Origin: Streptomyces sp. NBC_00249
GTDB lineage: Bacteria > Actinomycetota > Actinomycetes > Streptomycetales > Streptomycetaceae
Direction of reading: 5' to 3'
NCBI RefSeq assembly: GCF_026342355.1
Contig: NZ_JAPEMV010000011.1
Span: 243,747 to 307,746 of the forward strand
DNA length: 64,000 nucleotides
Part shown: positions 33,066 through 42,076 of the stretch, piece after piece
Layout: each line of letters opens with the position of its first letter
How positions within the stretch are numbered: position 1 is the stretch's first letter
Notes under the pieces: model-generated
The model's input: the letters and a program-made list of their open reading frames with translations, nothing else
What the model was told of the DNA's origin: nothing
Database searches by the model: none
Program-made: the position numbers and the translations under genes

Positions 33066-33695
33066 ATGCTTACTGACTTAGTGACCATCAAGGCTTTCAA
33101 CGCCCGTGCGGTACGCGAGAGCATCGCTGTGGTCCGCCGGGTGAACGTAGAGGACCTCACCCGTCCCACCCCCTGCTCGGCCTGGAACCTGGGCGAGCTG
33201 CTCGCACACATGACGGCCCAGCACCGGGGTTTCGCGGCGGCGGCGAGGGCCGACGGCGGTGACCTGACGCACTGGAAGGCCGAGGTGCCGGGGTCGGAAG
33301 CCGTCGGGCGTTACCTTGCCGCCGCGGAAGAGGTCCTGGCCGCATTCGCCGAAGTCAGCTCGGAGGAGCAGGAGTTCGCCCTCCCGGAATTCGGCGCGGG
33401 CGCAGCCTTCCCGGCGATCCGGGCCATCGGATTCCACTTCCTCGACTACGTGGTCCACGCGTGGGACGTCGCCCGCGCCCTCGAGCTGCCCTTCGCCATG
33501 GACCCTGACCTCCTGGACTCCGCCCTCCCCATCGCACGGGCCGTTCCCGACGGCGCCCACCGCACGCAGCTGGGCTCCGCCTTCGCTCCGAGCCTCCCCG
33601 AACCCACCGACTCCGACGCCTTGACCCGAATCCTCACCCACTTGGGCCGCTCCTCCTCCTGGGGCGTGAGAGGTGCCGGCGATGGGCGCGGTTGA
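33066..33695 (+). CDS. TIGR03086-family protein (DinB/maleylpyruvate-isomerase fold)
   Basis: 209 residues. Four-helix DinB-like metal site: RPTPCSAWNLGELLAHMTAQHRG with the first His, and FHFLDYVVHAWDVARAL with two more His. This is the TIGR03086 group of mycothiol-dependent isomerase-like proteins. Predicted to act on a mycothiol adduct (inference from family). Controlled by the divergent MarR via the palindrome at its start. Confidence 0.86.
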   Translation: MLTDLVTIKAFNARAVRESIAVVRRVNVEDLTRPTPCSAWNLGELLAHMTAQHRGFAAAARADGGDLTHWKAEVPGSEAVGRYLAAAEEVLAAFAEVSSEEQEFALPEFGAGAAFPAIRAIGFHFLDYVVHAWDVARALELPFAMDPDLLDSALPIARAVPDGAHRTQLGSAFAPSLPEPTDSDALTRILTHLGRSSSWGVRGAGDGRG

Positions 33696-34046
33696 GGCGG
33701 GCGGGACGACGGCATGGAGCCGACCGATCGGGTTTGCGACTACTGCGCGGCCGCCGACGACTTCTCAGCACGGCGCGGGCGTCCGCGGTCACCTCGGTGA
33801 TCGCGGTTGTCGCACGTTTCGGCCGCGCTTCCGTGGAGGCCCGCACGGAGCCGCCCTTGAGCGCTTTCACGTAGCAGCGCGGCCGCTGATTGACATGGGT
33901 TCGGGTCGTCCTGGTGGCGCGACCGCCGCGGAGGCGAAGCTGGCGGCGACCCTCCGGGCGAGCGCCACCCTCGTCCCAGTCGTCGCTGGTCAGGCGGCGA
34001 CCCAGCAGCCCAAGCTGACGGGCTGGGTCAGCGCGCGAGCGCGCTC
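33696..34046. other. Intergenic or decayed sequence
   Basis: About 350 bases without a supported gene, between the TIGR03086 gene and a 5'-damaged SDR. Frames are GC-rich but carry no recognisable motif. The junction with the SDR at about 34090 looks like the edge of a deletion. Confidence 0.4.
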
Positions 34047-34766
34047 ATGCACAACAAGTCCGGCACGCCGCACGGGCGCCGCGGCCCCATGCCAATGGGC
34101 CTGGGCTTCGAGACCGCACGCCAGCTCGTCGCCGCCGGCCACACCGTCTACACCGCCGCCCGTAACGAGGACGACGCCCAGCACGCCGCCAAGGAACTCG
34201 GAGCGAGGCCGATCGTCCTCGACGTATCCGACGACGTCTCGGTCCAGGCAGCCGCCGCCCACATCTCCCGCGAGCACGGCTCCCTCGACGTCCTGGTCAA
34301 CAACGCCGGCATCCCCGGGGCAGGGGCAGGCAAGCCCGTCAGCGACCTCACCGGCGCCGACATCACGGCCGTACTCGACACCAACGTCGTCGGCATCGTC
34401 CGCGTCCTGCACGCCTTCCTGCCGCTCCTCCAGCGCAGCGGCAACGGTGTCATCGTCAATGTCGGCAGCGGCATGGGCTCCTTCGGCCGCGTCCAGGACC
34501 CCGCCCGTGTCGAATCCCACCCTTACAACCCGGCGTACTCGGCCTCCAAGGCCGCCGTCTCGATGCTGACCGTCCAGTACGCCATGGCCTACCCCAACCT
34601 GCGCATCAACGTCGTCGACCCCGGCCCCACCTCCACCGGCCTCAACGCCTTCCAGGCCACCCGAACCGTCGAACAAGGTGCGGTCGCCATCGTGCGGGCC
34701 GCACAGCTCACCGCCGCCGGCCCCACCGGAAGCTTCTTCGACGACGCAGGCGCCAGCCCCTGGTAG
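34047..34766 (+). pseudogene. SDR oxidoreductase missing its N-terminal cofactor motif
   Basis: 239-residue open frame. From GLGFETARQLVAAGHTVY it is a classical SDR (NNAGIPG, NVGSGMGS, the catalytic YSASKAA). The expected first strand with T-G-x-x-x-G-[IL]-G is replaced by an unrelated basic run (HGRRGPMPMGLGFET). Without the first Gly-rich turn it probably cannot bind NAD(P)H. It may be translated but is likely inactive. No good ribosome site is seen. Confidence 0.58.
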
Positions 34767-34776
34767 ATCGCAATGA

Positions 34777-35340
34777 TCAGCAGTCCGGGGTTACGCCTGG
34801 GAGAGAACCTCCGCTCGCTACGGATCGCCCGGCCGGGACACGGTCTTGCGTCCTGCGGGGGTCCGGTTCGGGTGTGGGGGCGGCTGTCAGCCGGGGAGCT
34901 GTTGCACGGTCCATCCGTTGCCGCCGGGGTCGTTGAACGCCGGGTAGGAGACGACGGGCCTGCCCGGTGCCGTCATGTCCTGCACCTCCGCGCCCTCGAC
35001 CCCGCGCACCAGCGGTTCTCCCCGGGCGGCGCGGATCCGTCGGGCCCACTCCATCCCGGTCATGCCCGGTGTCCGGAACGGCGTGGTGAGACCGGAGCGG
35101 CGGGGCCGGTCGCGTTCGTGGACGAGGTGGGGTCGGACGAGTTGGACCGTACGTGTCTCGCCGGCCACGTATGCGGTCCCGGGCTCGCCGGGAAGACCGA
35201 GGTCGCGCACCGCGTCCACGAGTACGGCGGAAGATGCCGGGAAGGCGTCGCCGTGTCTCCTCCCCGACGGACAAGCGGTACGCCGCATCAGGGCACAGCG
35301 TGAACGTCCCCTCCGGGTCGCGGAAGCGCACCGCCTGCCC
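34777..35340 (-). pseudogene. Decayed VOC/glyoxalase-like gene
   Basis: On the minus strand, one frame reads MRFRDPEGTFTLCPDAAYRL and another, after a frameshift near 35250, reads VRDLGLPGEPGTAYVAGET... and ends VVSYPAFNDPGGNGWTVQQL before the stop at about 34887. The last segment is the typical closing strand of a VOC domain (DPdGN.WtvQ). The frame change makes it a pseudogene. The domain on the N-terminal side is not recognised. Confidence 0.42.
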
Positions 35341-35362
35341 GGGTCGGGCTGCCCTCCCGCCG

Positions 35363-36478
35363 TCAGTGCAGTCCGCCGTAGGCGGCCATGACGATCTCCA
35401 TGCCGCGGTTGTCCTCCCGCCGGTCCCGGTCGATCATCTGGTTCATGACGTAGGCCACCGTCATGCGTGAGTCGGGATCGCTCACGACCAGCGAGCCGCC
35501 CCAGCCGCCCCAGCCGAAGGTGTTGCCGAACTTGCCGAAGCCCACGGTCCAAGACATCGGCGTCCGCAGGACGCGGTCGTCACCGCGGAACACCTCCTGC
35601 CACGCGGGCTCACAGCCCTGGGGGGACAGCAGCCGCACACCGCCGGCCGATCCCTGGTTTGCCAGTACCGACTGGGTGAGGGCGACAGACCGGGCATTGC
35701 CGAAGCCGTTCACCGCAGGGATCTGCGCGCGACGCCAGGCCACGGAGTTGACGTCCCTGACCCGGATCGCGGCACCGGTGTACTCCCGGCGTGCGCCGTC
35801 CGGTCCGGGCGGCGCGCTGGAGGCGTACTCGTCGGTCAGCGACGGCGGCGGGACGAGCGGCGCGACGCGGTGGTCATGCTCTGCGGAGAGCCCGATGTGG
35901 AAGTCCGCGCCCAGCGGCTCGGCCACCTCTTCGGCGAAGAACTCGCCGAGACTGCGGCCGGTGACGCGGCGGACGATCTCACCGACAAGGAACCCGAAGG
36001 TGAGCGCGTGATAGCCGGCGGCCGTTCCTGGTTCCCATTCGGGAGCCTGCGCGGCCAGCCCTGCCGTCACGTTCTCCCAGTCGTAGAGCTCCTCGACCGC
36101 CGTCAGCCCGGACAGGTCCGGCAGTCCCGCGGTGTGCGACAGAACGTGCCGTACCAGCACGTTCTCCTTGCCGGCCGCGGCGAACTCAGGCCAATAGGCG
36201 GCGACCGGCGCGGACAGATCGAGCTGGTCTCGGTCGGCCAGGATCAGGGCACACAGGGCGGTCATGTTCTTGGTCGTCGAGTTCACGCCGGTGAGGGTGT
36301 CGCGCTCCCAGCTGACGGAACGGTCCGCATCACCGTACCCACCCCAGATGTCGACCACCGGCTCGCCGTCTACGTAGACGGCCGCCGACGCACCCACATC
36401 TTCCTTGGCGATCAAAGCCGCAAGTGCCTCACGGACCGCGGCGAACCGCGGCTCGCACACTCCCTCAATATCAGTCAT
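35363..36478 (-). CDS. Serine hydrolase, class C beta-lactamase/EstB type
   Basis: 371 residues. The nucleophile is in GVNSTTKNMTAL (S-x-x-K). The catalytic Tyr is in AAGYHALTFGFLVGEIV (Y-x-x motif; family YSN or YHA). The third motif is WGGWGGS near residue 325. These esterases/beta-lactamase-like enzymes hydrolyse esters or peptides. No signal peptide, so cytosolic. ATG 36478 chosen over the upstream frame. Confidence 0.9.
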   Translation of the reverse strand: MTDIEGVCEPRFAAVREALAALIAKEDVGASAAVYVDGEPVVDIWGGYGDADRSVSWERDTLTGVNSTTKNMTALCALILADRDQLDLSAPVAAYWPEFAAAGKENVLVRHVLSHTAGLPDLSGLTAVEELYDWENVTAGLAAQAPEWEPGTAAGYHALTFGFLVGEIVRRVTGRSLGEFFAEEVAEPLGADFHIGLSAEHDHRVAPLVPPPSLTDEYASSAPPGPDGARREYTGAAIRVRDVNSVAWRRAQIPAVNGFGNARSVALTQSVLANQGSAGGVRLLSPQGCEPAWQEVFRGDDRVLRTPMSWTVGFGKFGNTFGWGGWGGSLVVSDPDSRMTVAYVMNQMIDRDRREDNRGMEIVMAAYGGLH

Positions 36479-36794
36479 GGGCGTAAGCCTCGGACAACGC
36501 CAGAGCCTCCTGCCCGACAATTCCCGCACTGGTTCTGTCGGGCGGGGCGCGATCACATTCGCTCAACTCCATCGAGACGGCCTGACCGCCGCGCGGTCGA
36601 CCGCTCCTGTCCCCGCGGTCGGGACGGCCCTCGTCGAGCATGTGCGTCACGACAGCCCGGCCGGCGACCGACTCCGGCTTAGGCTCGGTGCCGGCCGCTG
36701 CGGTTCCTGCGGCTCCTGCGGCTCCCGCGGTTGCGGCTGGTCGGCAGGGTGGGCGTCCCCACAGGGGAGACAGAAGGAAGAAGGACGGATACAC
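36479..36794. other. Divergent promoter region with GC repeats
   Basis: About 315 bases between the divergent serine hydrolase and AraC regulator. Near 36700-36745 short direct repeats GCGGCTCCTGCGGCTCC occur. No gene supported. Confidence 0.45.
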
Positions 36795-37679
36795 GTGCTG
36801 GAGCGGCTGAATCAGGCGCTTGACCACCTGGAGACCTGCCTCGACCGGGAGATCGACATGGCCGAGGTGGCCCGGATCGCCGCGGTGTCGGAGTACCACT
36901 TCCGACGGCTGTTCTCCGCGCTCGCCGGGATGCCGCTCCCGGTCTACGTGCGGCGCCGGCGGATGACACTCGCCGGGGCCGAGGTGCTGGCCGGGGAGCT
37001 GACGCTGCTCGATGTCGCGGTGCGGTACGGGTACGGCTCGGGCGAGGCGTTCGCCCGGGCGTTCCGGTCGGTGCACGGCATCGGGCCGGGCGAGGCTCGG
37101 CGCACGGGTGCGGTGCTCACGGCACAGCCGCGCATGTCCTTCCGTGTCGTCGTCGAAGGGGGCACGGCCATGCGGTACCGGGTCGTGGAGAAGGGGGCGT
37201 TTCGGGTCGTCGGCAGGAAGGCCCGGGTCCCGCTCGTGCACGAGGGGGTCAACGCGGCCGCCGCGGCGCACGTGGCGAGCCTGGACGAGCAGGCGATCGT
37301 ACGGATGAAGGAGCTGGTCCACCAGGAGCCGGAGGGGGTCCTGTCAGCGGTGGTGTACCTGACCGACAGCCGGGAGGAGGGCGCCGAGGCGGATTACTGG
37401 GTCGGCGTGGTGACCGGTCCCGACGTGGCCGCCGAGGAGCTCGACGCCCTCGACGTACCAGCCGGGACCTGGGCGGTCTTCGACAACCGCGGGCCCTATC
37501 CGAGCGCCCTCCAGGAGCTGTGGCGAGATGTGTTCACACAGTGGTTCCCTTCGAACCCGTACGTGAGCCGGCCAGGTCCGGAGCTCCTGCGGACGCAGCC
37601 GGTGGAGATCGGCGCGGAGACCGGCTCCCAGCTGTGGATCCCGGTCGAGCGGGGCAGCAGCGGGAGCGCACGGGCGTGA
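36795..37679 (+). CDS. AraC-family regulator with GyrI-like effector domain
   Basis: 294 residues from GTG 36795. N-terminal double HTH (1-105: DMAEVARIAAVSEYHFRRLF, LLDVAVRYGYGSGEAFARAF), then a GyrI-like/Bacterial transcription activator effector-binding domain (130-290: MRYRVVEKGAFRVVGRKARV, ADYWVGVVTG, PAGTWAVFDNRGPYPSAL, LWIPVER). Such regulators (SoxS/Rob/TipA-like) bind drugs or toxic molecules. A purine-rich AAGGA lies upstream. The long open frame begins earlier, but the sequence before the GTG is not coding. Confidence 0.88.
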   Translation: MLERLNQALDHLETCLDREIDMAEVARIAAVSEYHFRRLFSALAGMPLPVYVRRRRMTLAGAEVLAGELTLLDVAVRYGYGSGEAFARAFRSVHGIGPGEARRTGAVLTAQPRMSFRVVVEGGTAMRYRVVEKGAFRVVGRKARVPLVHEGVNAAAAAHVASLDEQAIVRMKELVHQEPEGVLSAVVYLTDSREEGAEADYWVGVVTGPDVAAEELDALDVPAGTWAVFDNRGPYPSALQELWRDVFTQWFPSNPYVSRPGPELLRTQPVEIGAETGSQLWIPVERGSSGSARA

Positions 37680-38006
37680 ACTTCGGTACGCGGCCGCACG
37701 GAAGCCGGGGCGCGCTCCGCACGGGGTAGCCGAGCTGCCCGGCCGGGAGTACCCGCCTGTCCCTGCGGGTTTCTGCTGCTCAGCGGCCTGGCAGGAACGC
37801 TCGGCGACAGAGTTCTGGCACGAGCGGGCCCGGTTGCTCACGGTGTCGTCCGACAGCTCGATCAAGGTCACTCGGGTCACTCGGGTCACTCGGAACGCTC
37901 TTCCGGGCGACCTCATCGGCCTGCCGCGGTCCGGTTGGCGGGATGTGGGAGGTCGGGGACGGTAGTGCTGTGCGTACCTACTCCTTCTCGGTCAAGAGGT
38001 TGAAAA
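37680..38006. other. Intergenic with a short tandem repeat
   Basis: About 330 bases after the AraC gene. At 37868-37892 there are three copies of GTCACTCGG. A plus frame reads PGREYPPVPAGFCCSAAWQ and onward to about 37965, possibly a gene tail, but nothing is recognised. Confidence 0.4.
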
Positions 38007-38084
38007 ATGCTGCTCGCTCCTGTGCTCCTCCCTGCCGTCGGCGTCATCAGCATCCTTCTCGGCCTGCTCACGGGCCGCTTCTGA
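38007..38084 (+). CDS. Possible 25-residue membrane peptide
   Basis: ATG 38007 begins MLLAPVLLPAVGVISILLGL and ends LTGRF with TGA at 38084. AGAGG lies seven bases upstream. The product would be one hydrophobic helix with a final Arg. It is not in any named family I know. The case rests on a ribosome site and a fully hydrophobic product only. Confidence 0.35.
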   Translation: MLLAPVLLPAVGVISILLGLLTGRF

Positions 38085-38339
38085 GAGTCGTCGAGCCGGT
38101 CGCGGTGGGCTCGCCGGCTGGCGATTCAGCCGGTCCGGCGCTCGCCGCCGTCCGGGAGGCGTTCGACCCGCCGCATTGACGCCGCCTTCGCCGAGCCGCT
38201 CCCGCCGCTCGTCGCGGACGTCGAACGCGGCTCTTGACCTGGCCCTCGCGTTTCACGGCTCGGCGAAGACGAGGATGCCCGGGCGCAATCGGGAGGCGAG
38301 ATCGGCTACGGATGAGGAACACTTCGCCAGGTGATCGTG

Positions 38340-39053
38340 ATGCAACCCGTCCTGGAGATGAACACCCCCGATGGCTTCGGCCTCTGGCCTGTCGCCGAGA
38401 CCGAACGGTTCAGTTTCCTACCGCTCAGCGGTGAACTTTCACCCGCCGAGATCGGGACGGCGCTCATGCGCATCGCCGCCTGCAATGACGTGGACCCCGC
38501 AGACTTCGGCGGCCTCCCGCCTCGGCCGGCCGAGCCTCTCAGCGGCTTCCTGCACGGACTGCTGAACCTCGACAACCTCTACGCGGCGGGGGGCCTGTGC
38601 GTCACTGACAACTCCACGGGCATCACCTTCTCGCCCGGCTGCTGTGACGGACTGGAGGACTGGCACGACTGGCACCACGTCGCCGACGGCAGCGGCATGA
38701 TCGGGTACGGCCACGATCCGCAGTCGTCGCTGGCCGAGCGCCTCGGGGATACCGTCCGCCTCACCGTCGACACCGACCGGAACGGTCCAGTGTTCGAGCT
38801 GTCTGCCACCCAGCTCCGCCGTCTGCTCGCCGGCGCAGAGCGCGACCTGACCGAGTTTCTCGCAGCGGCAACGGACTGGATTTCCGAGCACCTGCCTGAC
38901 CACTCCACTCGTCTGACCGCCGCCCTTGCCCGCCTTCTCGCCCTTCCCGCACCGGGCACACCGCCAACCCCGCCCGGCACGGCCGGACGTGACTACCGGC
39001 ATGCGCATGGCCTGGACGCTCGACGGACATGGCTGGGCCAACTGCACAGTTGA
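38340..39053 (+). CDS. Hypothetical protein
   Basis: 237 residues, soluble. Notable segments are SPGCCDGLEDWHDWHHVADGSG, rich in Cys, His and Trp (possible metal site, quoted in part), and GYGHDPQSS. N-terminus MQPVLEMNTPDGFGLWPVAE follows an AGGTGA ribosome site. Similar unnamed proteins are common in Streptomyces. Function not assigned. Confidence 0.7.
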   Translation: MQPVLEMNTPDGFGLWPVAETERFSFLPLSGELSPAEIGTALMRIAACNDVDPADFGGLPPRPAEPLSGFLHGLLNLDNLYAAGGLCVTDNSTGITFSPGCCDGLEDWHDWHHVADGSGMIGYGHDPQSSLAERLGDTVRLTVDTDRNGPVFELSATQLRRLLAGAERDLTEFLAAATDWISEHLPDHSTRLTAALARLLALPAPGTPPTPPGTAGRDYRHAHGLDARRTWLGQLHS

Positions 39054-39479
39054 AGATCAACAGGCCAAAGTCGAGCTCACCTCGTGCTACTGACAAGGTG
39101 GCTCGGACCTGAGACGAGAGCAGCTACCGAGGAAAAACGGGTGGTGTCTGCTCCGCGGATGCTGAGTTCCTTTCGCCACCGGACGGCTTTTTGACGGCAT
39201 GCTCCTGAGCACCAGCAGCGGGTGTCGTGCGGCCTTCGGCCGCTCAGCGACGCGCAGATCCCGCATGCGAGCTGCTGGGGTCGCTGATCAAGCGCCCCAT
39301 TCCGACACTTGGTTGAGCGCCATGGGCAGCTGCGGGAGGAGGTTCCTGGAACCGCTCGAGCGGTTCAGCTGCGGCTGACACCGCGTCTGGAGCGTCGAGC
39401 GGGTTCAGCATGGGCGTCTGGGTTCTCCGTGCGGTTCTGCGCCTCGGCCTCAGTGCGTCCGCTGAGCACGTTCATGCTG
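39054..39479. other. Intergenic, no gene seen
   Basis: About 425 bases with no supported frame. The right edge passes into an IS256-type scar. Confidence 0.45.
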
Positions 39480-39632
39480 CGAGGTTTCCTCGGTGATCTT
39501 CGCGACGTCCTTGGACCACTTCGTGCCGTCGCCGACGACCAGCGCGGCGTCGCGCATACCGCGTCGTCGGCAGTCTCGCAGCACGTTCGCAGTCGCCTGG
39601 GCGCGGCCATCGACCGCAACTCCATGCCCGTC
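39480..39632 (-). pseudogene. IS256 (mutator) transposase scar with internal deletion
   Basis: Minus-strand frame reads VLRDCRRRGMRDAALVVGDG, the well-known mid-part of IS256 transposases, and then runs straight into TKWSKDVAKITEE, which belongs about 60 residues further along in the intact enzyme. The catalytic Asp region before and the Glu after are gone. This is a deletion scar of an old insertion sequence, just beyond the end of the AlkB-like pair. Confidence 0.68.
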
Positions 39633-39651
39633 GATTCAAAATCCCTCAAGG

Positions 39652-40422
39652 TCAGACGGGCGGCATCAGATCGCTCTCGCTGATGGTGTACGTCAGCAGG
39701 GGGTAGACGAAGTCCGTTTCATTGTTCTCACGGCGCCGTAGTTGATAGAACTCGCGCCTCTGCTCATCGTCGGCCGACATGAGGCGCGCACCCTGCGGGA
39801 GGTATGCGTGTCCGTCGCGAAACCGAACGGAGGTCTTTGACGTTCGAAACGTTACACCCAACCATTGGTTGTCCGCTGGCTGGGCGGGCGCGTCCAGCAC
39901 GATTTTGTGTCTGAGGCGCCGATTCGAGTCGACAGAAAACGCGACGATACTGTTGTGGTCGAGGGGGATCTCAAATTTCTCGTGACCGGATCCCTTTGAT
40001 TCGAAGATCAGCTTTCTCGGCGGGCTCGCTTCGGGATGTTGGTAGCAGGAGAAGACGGCGATAAACGACTCGTCGGCCAGATCTAGGGCTTGGTCGGAAT
40101 GGCTGCCCATGGTTGTGTAGGCATTCGTGTAGCTCTCGATGAGGGCATTGTTGAATCCGACCGAAAGTGCCACACGTTCTTGAATCTGCTGCGCCAGCCG
40201 TTCGTGCACCGCCCGGAAACGCTGCGTCGGGCTGCTGTATCGAGTGGTAGTACGTACGAGAGGCACACTACCCGCCTCGTCGATCCGGGTAAGCACGGCG
40301 CCTCGCCGGCCTTTTCCTACGTCTTCCAGACAAGCCGACGCGGACAGCTCCGCAAAGAGATTCTCCTCGTTTGGCAAAGCGTACGAGACGACCTCATCCG
40401 AGATCCTAGACCCGAGGGGCAA
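39652..40422 (-). CDS. AlkB-like 2OG-Fe(II) oxygenase, second gene of a pair
   Basis: 256 residues. The AlkB fold is readable: NNALIESYTNAYTTMGSHSD with the metal H-x-D, FIAVFSCYQHP, PRKLIFESK, then NSIVAFSVDSNRRLRHKIVL with the distal His, and WLGVTFRTSKTS with the family Arg that binds 2-oxoglutarate. Such enzymes remove alkyl groups from DNA or RNA or hydroxylate proteins or metabolites. It overlaps the upstream gene by 17 bases, so the two are made together. Base composition is less GC-rich than neighbours. Substrate unknown. Confidence 0.82.
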   Translation of the reverse strand: MPLGSRISDEVVSYALPNEENLFAELSASACLEDVGKGRRGAVLTRIDEAGSVPLVRTTTRYSSPTQRFRAVHERLAQQIQERVALSVGFNNALIESYTNAYTTMGSHSDQALDLADESFIAVFSCYQHPEASPPRKLIFESKGSGHEKFEIPLDHNSIVAFSVDSNRRLRHKIVLDAPAQPADNQWLGVTFRTSKTSVRFRDGHAYLPQGARLMSADDEQRREFYQLRRRENNETDFVYPLLTYTISESDLMPPV

Positions 40423-41689
40423 CGTAGTCTCCCGTGTTCATGCTGAAGAGAAGTTCGTCGCCGTAGTCAATGGAGGACGAGGTCCTGTTCTCCTCGGCGT
40501 ACAGCCTGCGCAGCTCGTCCATGCCGGCCGGTGTGGGTGGCCCCAGCTTCACCAAATCTCCGGCCACTTTGAGGAACGTGTGGCCGTTCTTGTGAACGGC
40601 TTCGGCGCTCGAACAGCGCACCACGTATCCCAGGCGGGTCGGGAGCAACTCGGCGTCCAACGTTGAGGGCCGGATTTCGTGCGTATACAGACGGTTGGTG
40701 GACAGCGGCATGAAGAACACGGAGCCGGGGTGGAGAGTCAGGGTGAACTGCGGGGGGAGCGTGACCCCACCGCGTTCTTCGGTCGGCTCCTTGAGACGAA
40801 AGTGGAGTTTGGTCAGCCCGCTGGCCCCCTTCACACCGTAGTCGAAGGCGTCTTCGGCCAGAGGCTGCAGCTTGTCGAGCCGGTCATAGAAGGTGCAGAA
40901 GGCCATGATGCCATTGACGGGCATGTCCTTGGTCTTGTCGGCATGGGCCGATATCTTGGCCTTGGACTGCTTGCGCTCGGCCGTGGCAAGGGTGTTGTGG
41001 TAGATCTGAGCGAGGACGTGATTCAGCGGTGCCTGGTTCTGGAAGACGGCGGCGGCCTCGCGGTTCAGAACCTCGACGATGTGTGTGTCGGTCGGGCGAA
41101 AGCTCTCGGTCGGCCCCGAGAGATTCGTGGAGCACCGGAGCAGGCGGAAATGCAGTTCGTCACCGTTTCGTGTGACGGGCGTCAGATAGATTCCGCTGCG
41201 ATGAGCTGTTCCAGGCTTGGTGGACTCCGTCAGGGACTGGAACGCGTGCTCCGCGCGGATCTGTCCGAAGTGATCGGAGTCGAGTCCGAAAAAGCGGCGA
41301 TAGTACACGCCGACGCCGTGTACGCGCATGGGAACTCGGCCGATGTCGACGAGGGGCCAAGGTCTGTCGACGTCCTCGTGGTAACCGTGTGACAGCTCCC
41401 GGACAACGAATACCCGGGCAGCCGCATGCAGTTGGCGGCCGCTGATCCCGGATATGTCGCCACACAGGTAGACGGTCTTCTGCGCCAGGTCGGGCGAACC
41501 AGAAGCAAGGTCCTCCGGCGTGACTGTGGACCCGAAGAAATCCCTGAGCAAGTCATGACCTTGCAACATCGAAGGCGCAACCAAGATGTTGCTCGCATCC
41601 TCGATGCAGGCTTCTGTCAGCTCTGTTGTGTGCATCAAACGGTACCTGCCATTCGCAGATCTCGGCGGATTGCTCAAAACCGTGGACAT
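40406..41689 (-). CDS. Large AlkB-like 2OG-Fe(II) oxygenase, first gene of a pair
   Basis: About 427 residues. The C-terminal half holds an oxygenase core: AKISAHADKTKDMPVNGIMA (H-x-D), KLHFRLK, FTLTLHPGSVFFMPLSTNRL, YTHEIRP (distal His) and TRLGYVVRCSSA (2OG Arg). The N-terminal 200 residues (PLVDIGRVPMRVHGVGVYYR, GIYLTPVTRN) are an extra domain I do not recognise. Starts at 41728 (GTG), 41689 and 41635 (ATG) are possible; none has a strong ribosome site, and 41689 is a compromise. GC content is lower than nearby genes. It overlaps its smaller partner by 17 bases. Confidence 0.78.
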   Translation of the reverse strand: MSTVLSNPPRSANGRYRLMHTTELTEACIEDASNILVAPSMLQGHDLLRDFFGSTVTPEDLASGSPDLAQKTVYLCGDISGISGRQLHAAARVFVVRELSHGYHEDVDRPWPLVDIGRVPMRVHGVGVYYRRFFGLDSDHFGQIRAEHAFQSLTESTKPGTAHRSGIYLTPVTRNGDELHFRLLRCSTNLSGPTESFRPTDTHIVEVLNREAAAVFQNQAPLNHVLAQIYHNTLATAERKQSKAKISAHADKTKDMPVNGIMAFCTFYDRLDKLQPLAEDAFDYGVKGASGLTKLHFRLKEPTEERGGVTLPPQFTLTLHPGSVFFMPLSTNRLYTHEIRPSTLDAELLPTRLGYVVRCSSAEAVHKNGHTFLKVAGDLVKLGPPTPAGMDELRRLYAEENRTSSSIDYGDELLFSMNTGDYVAPRV

Positions 41690-41748
41690 GGCAACGGCCC
41701 GCACTCGTTCATTTGCGCTGCGAAGCACAAAAGAAAGGAGACGGACCG

Positions 41749-41826
41749 TTGAACCTTGATGATCTCACGGGGCCCGACAGCGGGCAACGGGTTCTGCGTG
41801 TGCTGAGCTGCGCGGCGAGGTCGTGA
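41749..41826 (+). CDS. Possible 25-residue peptide divergent from the AlkB-like pair
   Basis: TTG 41749 with a very good AAAGGAG site (41734-41740) eight bases upstream. The peptide starts MNLDDLTGPDSGQRVLRVLS and ends CAARS. It could be a small peptide substrate for the divergent oxygenases. It could equally be the start of a broken methyltransferase: downstream, EVVKPGGRPAAIGLWP (about 41820-41870) looks like a methyltransferase strand. I cannot decide. Confidence 0.3.
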   Translation: MNLDDLTGPDSGQRVLRVLSCAARS

Positions 41827-42076
41827 AGCCGGGGGGACGGCCTGCGGCGATCGGGCTGTGGCCTTCGTCCGAAACGGCGGCACCCTCCACCTCTACGCGG
41901 TCCCTGAGGCCGGCGTTGCTGCGCGTCGACTGCACCAGTCGCCACTTTTCTCCGCCGTGGCATCGAACGGCCGACCAGCCCGTCAGGTGGCTGCTCGGAG
42001 TGTAGGGCAAGGACGTTGGGCCGACCCGAACGACGTTCCTGGTGACGACAGGCAGGCCTGGTCGTGAGCCGGCCTG

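Noticed and set aside
37868..37892. GTCACTCGG triple repeat
   Set aside because: Too short and isolated to call an operator or attachment site.
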